From Gammaproteobacteria bacterium (GTDB lineage Bacteria; Pseudomonadota; Gammaproteobacteria; Pseudomonadales; Pseudohongiellaceae), in assembly GCA_002730035.1 (NCBI GenBank), contig PBYU01000103.1, positions 1-37,848 on the forward strand: a stretch of DNA of 37,848 nucleotides, read 5' to 3'. Below, in pieces: positions 8,828 through 16,259 of this stretch; position 1 is the first letter of the stretch; each line of letters opens with the position of its first letter. The notes beneath the pieces are model-generated. The model worked only from the letters and a program-made list of their open reading frames with translations. It did not search any database and had not been told where the DNA came from. A program made the position numbers and the translations under genes.

Positions 8828-9883
8828 ATGACGTCAGATAGTACTGCCGAAATCACTGAACTGTCATCAGTGGATGGTAGCGACGCCCTTTCTGCCACCA
8901 ATACAGATTTATCGACTTCTCTCGGCGTGTTGCAGACTTTGATGAACACTGTGAAAAAGCAGGTGTTGGGCCGCGATGATGTCATTGAGCTGGCGATTAT
9001 TGCTCTCCTCGCCGATGGCCATATCTTACTCGAGGACTACCCCGGTTCCGGAAAAACCACCCTGGCTAAAGCCCTAGGAGATGCCATCGTCAGTGGTACC
9101 AGCACTGACGAAGCTATCGTGCCATTTCGCCGCATCCAGTTCACGCCTGACCTATTGCCGTCAGATGTTACCGGTGTTCCTGTCTTCGACAGCAACAGTA
9201 ATGCATTTCATTTTCGCCATGGCCCACTGTTTGCCCACGTTGTACTCGCGGATGAAATTAACCGTACTTCGCCCAAGGTTCAGTCAGCCATGTTAGAGGC
9301 GATGGGCGAAAAACAGGTCACAGTAGATAATGTCACTTATGCACTGGATGGCTTGTTCTTTGTCATTGCCACCCAGAACCCACTCGATCTGGTTGGCACC
9401 TATCCACTGCCCACTCCACAGCTGGATCGTTTCCTGTTCAAGATCACTATGAATCATATCGATCGTGAAGCAGAGTTGGACGTACTGGATACTTACAAGG
9501 AGCGCCGGGATTTTGGGGATAGTCTCGCGACAGTGACTCGTGATGAAGTGTTGAGCGCACGCCACGAAATTGACTCGGGAGTAAGCATCAATCCTGCCAT
9601 CAAGACTGTACTGGTGGATATCTCACGGAATCTTCGCAGCGATGATCGAGTATTACAGGGCAATTCAACCCGCAGCATGGTGTTACTGCTACCTGCCCTG
9701 CAAGTGTCTGCTGCGCTGAGAGGGCGCAACTATGTGAGCGCTGAAGATATTGAGCTATTACTGCCTCGCGTACTGGGCCATCGCATCGAGCTGGCGCCAG
9801 GAGTCGCGGACTTTGAGAAAGTACTGGCAGACAATATGCGTGATCCGATGGAACAACTCGCCAGGAGCACCCTCACAGCATGA
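8828..9883 (+). CDS. MoxR-family AAA+ ATPase
   Basis: A 351-residue cytoplasmic ATPase predicted to act as a chaperone or maturation factor, probably working on the neighbouring DUF58 and transglutaminase proteins. Walker A is DYPGSGKTTLAKAL (residues 70-83) and Walker B is VVLADEINRTSPKVQSAML with D142 and E143. Sensor 1 is in FVIATQNP and the MoxR signature continues as GTYPLPTPQLDRFLFK. The C-terminal lid has RSMVLLLPALQVSAALRGRNYVSAEDIE. ATG 8828 has a GGAG ribosome-binding site eight bases upstream. Its stop codon overlaps the start of the TPR gene (ATGA), indicating translational coupling. Confidence 0.95.
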   Translation: MTSDSTAEITELSSVDGSDALSATNTDLSTSLGVLQTLMNTVKKQVLGRDDVIELAIIALLADGHILLEDYPGSGKTTLAKALGDAIVSGTSTDEAIVPFRRIQFTPDLLPSDVTGVPVFDSNSNAFHFRHGPLFAHVVLADEINRTSPKVQSAMLEAMGEKQVTVDNVTYALDGLFFVIATQNPLDLVGTYPLPTPQLDRFLFKITMNHIDREAELDVLDTYKERRDFGDSLATVTRDEVLSARHEIDSGVSINPAIKTVLVDISRNLRSDDRVLQGNSTRSMVLLLPALQVSAALRGRNYVSAEDIELLLPRVLGHRIELAPGVADFEKVLADNMRDPMEQLARSTLTA

Positions 9884-11955
9884 TGAGCTACGTACTCCTA
9901 GCTTGCCGAGTTGGACGGTCTTGCCTCAACAGGATGCTGGTTTTTGTTGCGTGCCTAGTGATCCAGCATGTTGCCTACTCCCAGGATGACCTGCCGCTCG
10001 ATATTGGCAGTATCGACATTCCCGAGGCGCGCTTGCCCCTCTGTTTCGGGTTTTCCGATGTGAGTGATCTTCGGGCGCTGGCAATTTGTGATGCCCTGAA
10101 CCTGAGGCAAAATGTAAAGGCTCGTGAACTCTCGGAACTGTGGCTTCGCAATGACCCTGAATCACCCGCTGCTCAATTCGTACTGGCGGAAGTGTTATTT
10201 TCAGTCGAAGCAAACATGCCTCGAGCCTTGTTCCATCTTAACCGAGCAGAAGAGCTGACTGACTATGAGACTCTGGAGGAGGCTTTTAACTCGGGAAATG
10301 TACAATGGCACTACCTGACGCTAAGCCAATTGTCCTATGTGCATCAACTCATGGGTGAACAACTTAAGTCACTCGAATACCTCGATAAGCTCAGTCGAAT
10401 CTATGGGCAGGATGTCGAGTCATTTCGGGGATGGCCTCTCATCAAGCTAAAGCAATATGAAGCGGCTCGCGCAAGTGCCAACCAGGTGCTTCAAAACAGC
10501 GAGAATGAGCGCGAGCGAGCACGCGCCTGGAATACCTTGTGCGCAGTGGAACTGGCAAGTTTGCAACCAATCGAGTCGATGTCTGCCTGTGACCGCGCGA
10601 TCGATGAAGATGAAGATATTGCAAATCAGGCAAATGATTATGACACGGTTTATCTCACCAATGCCTCAGAAGTCTCATTGAGCTTGCTGGAAATTGAGCA
10701 GGCGGAAGACTACCTCAATCGGGCAACGCGCTATCTGAATCCCGATAGCGTGGCCGATCCCTGGATTTACAAATTATACCTCACGATGAATCAGGCTCGC
10801 TTCGATGAAGCGAGGTCGGCTCTGGATCGTATGCTCATCTGGCGAGAGCAACAGGACCCTATTGTAAGCGTGATGAATCGCGCCGAACACTTTCTGGTTA
10901 GCGCTAGTTTTCTTTTATTGGCAGGTTATGCCGAAGATTCCGTAAAACTTACCACCACTGCTCTCAGTCAACCAGACAGGAATGGATCCTACAGCGCCGA
11001 TGACGCACAGAAAGACGCCTATGCAGCACTGCTAAATATGATGGCAAATCGAGCTGAATACCAGATTCAATTGGAGAACGCTGCTTCAATGGATCTTGTA
11101 GATTCGGTCAAGTCACAAATCGCCGCGATTTCACTACGTTTTGATGCCTGGCGCGCCGCACGCAGAGCGGGCTCACTGTTTGCCGAGTTCGATGTAATTC
11201 AGAGCCGACTGCGCCCCTATGCTCCACTGGATGTCCACATACCCGAATGGATCGAACCCGAGATTGCCGGGTTAATTGGACCAGGGGTAACAGCGAATAT
11301 TCTGGAACAAGCCAACAACAACGGTGCTTTCCAACTCAATCCAGGATATTACTTCTCCTATCTAACTGAAATTGCTGCGCTGAATAACGACCACGCTAAG
11401 ATCATTGAGGCCGGCAGGAACGCTTTGGCTCGCCTTCCCCAGCAAGAGGCCTTGCTCAAAGCAAGAATTTCCGCCCAAATGGCGGACGCCCTATGGGCAG
11501 TAGAGAGATATGAAGAAGCGCTGGATTCTTATGAGTATGCACTACGGCAGGATCCAAGTATTATAAGAAGACTGGAAACCAGTATCCCGGTCAGTATTGA
11601 ACAGGACGGATCAGAGTTTTCCAGTTTGACCTCCCGGTATTTGCTACGCTCACCTCGATTTCATGAACATCAAAATGGACTGGTCTTAAATGTACACTCC
11701 ACTCCAGACTTATCTATATGCCTGAATTCGAGATCAGCAACCAGCATATCGTGTTACACAATGGAGGCCGCCGGCAGTCAAAGCAGCAAGTGGAATGCTC
11801 AAGAGCTGACACGATTGTTTCATACACAGGCGTTTGGCCTTGGATATGACATCAGCAAGGCTCAGCGCTCGATCCTATTAGGTTCGAGCGTCATTCTCAG
11901 TTCTCAGTTAAACGGCAACCTGCGTCAGAATAGAGATACTTTTCTGAGCCAATGA
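9880..11955 (+). CDS. Secreted TPR-repeat protein of the MoxR operon
   Basis: A 691-residue protein that is mostly helical repeats. TPR-like units are seen in the N-terminal third (ELWLRNDPESPAAQFVLAEVL onward) and clearly near the end (ALWAVERYEEALDSYEYAL). A hydrophobic segment, MLVFVACLVIQHVAYSQ, looks like a signal peptide with cleavage before DDLPL. The ATG at 9934 that begins it may therefore be the true start rather than the coupled ATG at 9880. The last roughly 110 residues are not TPR-like and I do not recognise them. Family knowledge gives no enzyme activity. Operon position suggests a periplasmic scaffold for the transglutaminase complex, which is inference. Confidence 0.8.
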   Translation: MMSYVLLACRVGRSCLNRMLVFVACLVIQHVAYSQDDLPLDIGSIDIPEARLPLCFGFSDVSDLRALAICDALNLRQNVKARELSELWLRNDPESPAAQFVLAEVLFSVEANMPRALFHLNRAEELTDYETLEEAFNSGNVQWHYLTLSQLSYVHQLMGEQLKSLEYLDKLSRIYGQDVESFRGWPLIKLKQYEAARASANQVLQNSENERERARAWNTLCAVELASLQPIESMSACDRAIDEDEDIANQANDYDTVYLTNASEVSLSLLEIEQAEDYLNRATRYLNPDSVADPWIYKLYLTMNQARFDEARSALDRMLIWREQQDPIVSVMNRAEHFLVSASFLLLAGYAEDSVKLTTTALSQPDRNGSYSADDAQKDAYAALLNMMANRAEYQIQLENAASMDLVDSVKSQIAAISLRFDAWRAARRAGSLFAEFDVIQSRLRPYAPLDVHIPEWIEPEIAGLIGPGVTANILEQANNNGAFQLNPGYYFSYLTEIAALNNDHAKIIEAGRNALARLPQQEALLKARISAQMADALWAVERYEEALDSYEYALRQDPSIIRRLETSIPVSIEQDGSEFSSLTSRYLLRSPRFHEHQNGLVLNVHSTPDLSICLNSRSATSISCYTMEAAGSQSSKWNAQELTRLFHTQAFGLGYDISKAQRSILLGSSVILSSQLNGNLRQNRDTFLSQ

Positions 11956-12022
11956 GTGAGTTGCTTCGACGCCCTGCCGGACAGCTAACTTCTAATGCTC
12001 TTATTCATACAATTCCATATTT

Positions 12023-13234
12023 TTGGGCTGCAGTTTGTCAAACATCAATGTCCTATCAAAACCACTAATTGTTCTACTAGCGGCTACTTCCGCCATGGGT
12101 CCGGCGGCGATGCAAATTCTGTTACCTGCATTGCCGATAATTCAGGACACTTTCCAAGTCAGCAATGATATCGCTCAGCTAACCCTTAGCCTGTCTATGT
12201 TCGCCATTGCTGTAGGGACACTAGTCTACGGGCCGCTTTCGGACAAGTATGGGCGCAGACCCATAATGCTCGTAGGTATGGCAATTACATTACTGGGATC
12301 AATATTTTGTTATCTGGCGAACACGATCGAGTTGTTGATCGCGGGTCGTTTCATTCAGGCTTTTGGCGGAGCTGTCGGTCTTGTGTTAGCTCGAGCGATA
12401 GTTAGGGATGTCTATGGTGCTGAAGACGCCGCGAGGGTGATCGCTACACTGGTTATGGTCATGGTTGTAATACCAATGCTATCGCCTGCTCTAGGTGGTG
12501 AATTAATGGGTAGATTCGGTTGGCAATCAGTTTTCGTTGTAATCGCCGTACTAAGTATTGTTAGTTTCTTGTTGCTAATGCGCAACCTACCAGAAACACT
12601 CGAAAATCCTGTGTCCTTTGAAGGAATAGGGGCCATGATAAACACATTTGCAAGCCTGTTTAAGTCCCGTGCATTCTGCGGCTATGCCTTCTGTGTAACT
12701 TTTGTATCGGTTGTATTTTTCGCATTTATCTCTGCCGCACCGGAAATCATGATATCAGTTTTAAATAGACCACCAACTGAATATGGTTACTTTTTTGTGA
12801 TGATTCCACTGGGCTTTATGTCGGGCAATTATGTAGCGCGACATTTTGGCCGCAAGATCGACATAAACAGAATGATATCCTATGGCGCCAGCATCGCTAT
12901 TCTGGGTATTTCCCTTGCGTTTGTTTTACAGATTGCCGGAGTCAAACATCCAATTGGCTTGTTTGCGCCGATAGCACTTGCCGTGTTTGGCAATGGCATT
13001 ACACTGCCAAATGCTCAGGCTGCCGCGATTAATGAGTTCCCGCAATACGCAGGCAGCGCATCGGGTTTAACTGGATTCCTGCAAATGGCTTTTTCGGCGG
13101 TCGCTGCCCAGGCAGTAGCTCTGATTTATAACGGCACTGTTTATCCGTTACTGATTATGATGTTTGCAGCGGCAATATTGTCTCTGATTTGCTTCAAGCT
13201 AGGAGTTCGAGGCGGTCACTATGCAGCAGCTTAA
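12023..13234 (+). CDS. MFS transporter, Bcr/CflA drug-resistance family
   Basis: An inner-membrane exporter of about 400 residues with 12 predicted helices. It has the DHA1/Bcr-type start MGPAAMQILLPALPIIQDTF and motif A GPLSDKYGRRPIML at about residues 70-83. Helix 5 has VIPMLSPALGGELMGRFGWQSVF, the motif C-like stretch of drug:H+ antiporters. The substrate is unknown. There is no ATG before helix 1: the in-frame candidates are TTG 12023 and TTG 12035, after a stop at 11993-11995. The start is therefore uncertain, and no convincing ribosome-binding site is visible. The 3' end overlaps the end of selA on the other strand by four bases. Confidence 0.9.
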   Translation: MGCSLSNINVLSKPLIVLLAATSAMGPAAMQILLPALPIIQDTFQVSNDIAQLTLSLSMFAIAVGTLVYGPLSDKYGRRPIMLVGMAITLLGSIFCYLANTIELLIAGRFIQAFGGAVGLVLARAIVRDVYGAEDAARVIATLVMVMVVIPMLSPALGGELMGRFGWQSVFVVIAVLSIVSFLLLMRNLPETLENPVSFEGIGAMINTFASLFKSRAFCGYAFCVTFVSVVFFAFISAAPEIMISVLNRPPTEYGYFFVMIPLGFMSGNYVARHFGRKIDINRMISYGASIAILGISLAFVLQIAGVKHPIGLFAPIALAVFGNGITLPNAQAAAINEFPQYAGSASGLTGFLQMAFSAVAAQAVALIYNGTVYPLLIMMFAAAILSLICFKLGVRGGHYAAA

Positions 13235-14664
13235 ACAACAATATCCAGCTCAGTTAACTGATGCTCGAATTCCTCACTGTCAGTCAGGCAGCGTAAATCG
13301 AAGATCAGCTTTCCATCATGAATTCGCCCTATTACCGGTTTTGGTAACTTTCGAAATGCAAGAGCCAGGCCAATTAGCATCGCGTCAGTTTGCCCCTTTT
13401 CTGCCACTGGAGTAATTTCCAAGGCAACGCTTGGCACCAAATCCAGAGGCAATGAACCGCTGCCAATCTGGCTCTGGCAGGAATTCGTGACGACTTTGGC
13501 TTTGTTTTGTACAGCAGCCTGCACTATTGGTAACAGCTGAGCCGCAACAGCTTCAATTTCTTTCAGGGGTCGGGTTAAATCAACCAATAGCGGTAAACGG
13601 GAACTCAATCTCCGTGAATCCTGGTATAGATTGATGACTTCTGCCAGCGCCGCAAGCGTAATCTTGTCAACGCGTAATGCCCGCTTAAGTGGATTGGCCT
13701 TAATTTTTCTAATCAGATCAGCCCTGCCTACAATGATCCCTGCCTGCGGGCCTCCTAACAGCTTATCGCCACTAAACGTCACGATGTCGGCGCCCATCTG
13801 CAGGGATTCCTGTACAGTAGTTTCATGAGGCAGACCAAATTGTTCTAAATCTACCAATGTGCCACTGCCCAGATCTGAAACGAAGGGAAGTTCATTACTG
13901 CCAGCCAATTCGCTGAGTTCGGACTCAGACACTGAATTCACGAATCCACGGATTTCGTAGTTGCTAGTATGTACTTTCATTAGTAGTGCCGTTTGGTCTG
14001 AAAGCGCAGATTCATAATCACGTAGGTGAGTTCGATTGGTAGTGCCGATTTCTTTCAAAGTACACCCGGCACTCTTCATAACATCGGGAATTCGAAACGC
14101 TCCACCAATTTCGACCAGCTCTCCTCTAGAAATCAACACTTCCTTGTTAAAAGCTAGTGAGTTAAGCACCAGCAGCACAGCTGCGGCATTGTTGTTTACT
14201 ACAGTGGCGGCTTCTGCTCCTGTAATATTACACAGCTTACTTTCGATATGGCTATCCCGATCGCCCCGGGTTCCAGTCTCCAGGTCATATTCCAAATTGG
14301 TGGTTTGAGTTGCGGCTAACTGTATCGCAGCAATTGCTTCAAGCGGCAAGCGAGCCCGGCCAAGATTGGTGTGAACTACAGTCCCTGTCAGGTTTATTAC
14401 GGGAACGAGAGAACTCGAAAAAGCTCCTTCTATACTAACTTGAACAGCAGAACAAAAATCATCCAGAAATCCTTCTGACCCGACCCATTGCAAAACTGAC
14501 TCATCAGCTTCGGCAATCCTGCTTCGTAGAGACTCGAGTTGCGATCTCGCTTCCAACTTCACCGATTCGTGACCCACTCGAACTATGAGCAATCCTAATA
14601 TTTCCGACTGCAGCAGCTTGTCTACTGAGGGGAGATTCTTGAATGCTTCAGTTTTCGAATTCAT
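13231..14664 (-). CDS. selA: L-seryl-tRNA(Sec) selenium transferase
   Basis: A PLP enzyme that converts Ser-tRNA(Sec) to selenocysteinyl-tRNA(Sec) using selenophosphate. The 477-residue length is normal for bacterial SelA. Conserved stretches include NLTGTVVHTNLGRARLP, NLEYDLETGTRG, NNNAAAVLLVLN, SRGELVEIGGAFRIPDVM and the PLP-lysine motif SGDKLLGGPQAG (K301), followed by RALRVDKITLAALAEVI. The start ATG at 14664 faces the 2-hydroxyacid dehydrogenase across a 163-base divergent intergenic region. selB lies about 9 kb away on the other strand instead of directly downstream as in many genomes. No selC or selD is seen nearby. Confidence 0.97.
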   Translation of the reverse strand: MNSKTEAFKNLPSVDKLLQSEILGLLIVRVGHESVKLEARSQLESLRSRIAEADESVLQWVGSEGFLDDFCSAVQVSIEGAFSSSLVPVINLTGTVVHTNLGRARLPLEAIAAIQLAATQTTNLEYDLETGTRGDRDSHIESKLCNITGAEAATVVNNNAAAVLLVLNSLAFNKEVLISRGELVEIGGAFRIPDVMKSAGCTLKEIGTTNRTHLRDYESALSDQTALLMKVHTSNYEIRGFVNSVSESELSELAGSNELPFVSDLGSGTLVDLEQFGLPHETTVQESLQMGADIVTFSGDKLLGGPQAGIIVGRADLIRKIKANPLKRALRVDKITLAALAEVINLYQDSRRLSSRLPLLVDLTRPLKEIEAVAAQLLPIVQAAVQNKAKVVTNSCQSQIGSGSLPLDLVPSVALEITPVAEKGQTDAMLIGLALAFRKLPKPVIGRIHDGKLIFDLRCLTDSEEFEHQLTELDIVV

Positions 14665-14766
14665 AGCTTTAGGCGCAAGTATTTGGCTGTTATCTGTAGC
14701 CGAGTTTGCAATCTACGGAAAATATAGATGTATCGCAACCAATTAACGTGCGGATTGTAGAGCTGC

Positions 14767-14796
14767 TTGCTTACTGCTTAGTGAAAATAATACACT
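14767..14796 (+). promoter_or_regulatory. Possible sigma-70 promoter for the 2-hydroxyacid dehydrogenase
   Basis: TTGCTT at 14767-14772 and TACACT at 14791-14796 are separated by 18 bases and lie about 30 bases before the ATG at 14828, within the selA/dehydrogenase divergent region. Each element is only a partial match to the consensus. Confidence 0.3.
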
Positions 14797-14827
14797 CTAG
14801 AATCTTGAACCCTTGCAAACTGACCCT

Positions 14828-15772
14828 ATGCCTAGTAAAGAAAAGCTATTAGTCGCCAACAAATTTCACCGGGAGACTATCGTAAAACTCGACAGCCAAT
14901 TTGATACCCATCATCTATGGAAATGTTCAGCAAAAGAGAAACACGAACTTATCCAGATGCTACAGGGGGAATGTAAAGCAGTTGCAACCGGCTCCTGGGA
15001 GTGTGACGAAATCGTTTATGAACTGAATTCACTTGAATTCATCGCCACATTTGGTGTCGGTGTTGACGGAATTGATTTTGATGTAACTGGGAAAAGAGGG
15101 ATAAAGGTTTCTAATACGCCAGGAGTGCTGAATGATGCCGTGGCAGATATCGCGATGGCTCTTATTCTTGCAACAGTGCGAGGAATCATTAAAGCAGACA
15201 AATTTGTACGTAATGGCTCATGGGCACTGAGTCTGTTCCCCGCCAGCCATAGCCTCGCTGGAAAAACTCTAGGAATCATAGGGTTAGGAAGAATTGGGCA
15301 TGCAATTGTGGATCGTGCTCTGACCTTTAAACTCAATATTGCCTATCACAACAGGTCACCCAAGCCACACCCGTATAGCTACTACTCGTCAATTTCAGAA
15401 CTCGCGGCCGATTCCGACATTCTTCTCAATCTGCTTCCGGGTGGAGATGAAACACGCGAAATCATTGGCAAAGAAGCATTCCTAAGCCTTGGGCCCGATG
15501 GCATTTTTATCAATGTGGGACGCGGTAGCAGCGTTGACGAGCACGCTTTGATCGAAGCTCTCGACCAGGGAATAATTGCCGGTGCTGGGCTGGACGTCTA
15601 TGCAAATGAACCTGTTGTACCTGCTTCACTCAAAGGATCGGAGAACGTCGTTCTTTTGCCCCACATAGGAAGCGGCACGATTGAAACAAGTCGCGATATG
15701 GGCAATCTGGTTATACAAAACCTCGAAGCCTTTTTCGATGGCATTCCACTGATTACAGAAGTTGCTCAATGA
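14828..15772 (+). CDS. D-isomer-specific 2-hydroxyacid dehydrogenase
   Basis: A 314-residue NAD(P)-dependent oxidoreductase interconverting a 2-oxoacid and its 2-hydroxyacid. Glyoxylate/hydroxypyruvate reductase is the likeliest group, but the substrate is not certain. The Rossmann motif GLGRIG is at residues 152-157. Catalytic residues are visible: Arg232 in NVGRGSSVDE, Glu261 in YANEP and His279 in LLPHIGSGT. The substrate loop FGVGVDGID precedes NTPGVLNDAVAD. I chose ATG 14828. A TTG at 14813 is in frame but gives only five extra non-conserved residues. The gene is divergent from selA and stands alone before a 487-base gap. Confidence 0.93.
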   Translation: MPSKEKLLVANKFHRETIVKLDSQFDTHHLWKCSAKEKHELIQMLQGECKAVATGSWECDEIVYELNSLEFIATFGVGVDGIDFDVTGKRGIKVSNTPGVLNDAVADIAMALILATVRGIIKADKFVRNGSWALSLFPASHSLAGKTLGIIGLGRIGHAIVDRALTFKLNIAYHNRSPKPHPYSYYSSISELAADSDILLNLLPGGDETREIIGKEAFLSLGPDGIFINVGRGSSVDEHALIEALDQGIIAGAGLDVYANEPVVPASLKGSENVVLLPHIGSGTIETSRDMGNLVIQNLEAFFDGIPLITEVAQ

Positions 15773-15978
15773 TGCATTTTTGAGAATCGATTGAGCTTCA
15801 ATATCCCTGCTGTGGAGAGAAAATTCAATTAGTTTTGTGTTGTTCTATTTCCCAGCAAGTCTAATACCGGGGACTGCCAGATTTGTTGTAGACCGACGCA
15901 GATCTTAACTGTCATTGATGAAACAGGAGTGGCTGCAATTGGAGCGGACAGCGAAAATGAGCAAAAGCCAGTTATTCT

Positions 15979-16000
15979 AATATATGATAGTAGATATATT
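15979..16000. repeat. Perfect seven-base inverted repeat
   Basis: AATATAT at 15979-15985 and ATATATT at 15994-16000 are perfect inverted copies around an eight-base spacer. GCAA at 15961-15964 and TTGC at 16001-16004 flank it as a further inverted pair. It could be an operator or a cruciform-prone site, but A+T richness makes chance plausible. Confidence 0.4.
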
Positions 16001-16130
16001 TTGCTTCGTTGTCATACTGTTGAAATACAGCTTATTAAGCACTGGATTTTGGCTCACGGTTGCTTTATTCTCCCCACCCGCGCCGGGTAGGTTTCAGTCG
16101 TTATTGTCTGTTAATCGATGAATAAGTCTT

Positions 16131-16159
16131 TTGACATATCCTCGATAATGGCATGTTAG
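16131..16159 (+). promoter_or_regulatory. Candidate sigma-70 promoter for ppdK
   Basis: A perfect -35 hexamer TTGACA at 16131-16136 is followed after 17 bases by a weak -10 candidate TGTTAG at 16154-16159. This lies about 100 bases before the ppdK ATG. The -10 matches only three of six consensus bases. Confidence 0.35.
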
Positions 16160-16259
16160 GTAAGCAAATAGCTGGATCCAAAAAAGCTTTCTCACCATTG
16201 GAGGAATGCTTATCCACTAAATTCGCTGAAATTTGGAAAATAGGGTACGTAACTGATTT

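Larger units (their letters stand above)
15773..16259. other. 487-base gap before ppdK
   Basis: I see no convincing protein or tRNA gene here. It holds an A+T-rich inverted repeat at 15979-16000, a short hairpin ACCCG-CGC-CGGGT at 16076-16088 and a probable promoter at 16131-16159. An untranslated leader of roughly 95 bases before ppdK is implied if that promoter is used. Confidence 0.5.

Noticed and set aside
14665..14827. tRNA(Sec) gene upstream of selA
   Set aside because: No anticodon arm or T arm is seen; only promoter-like sequences occur.
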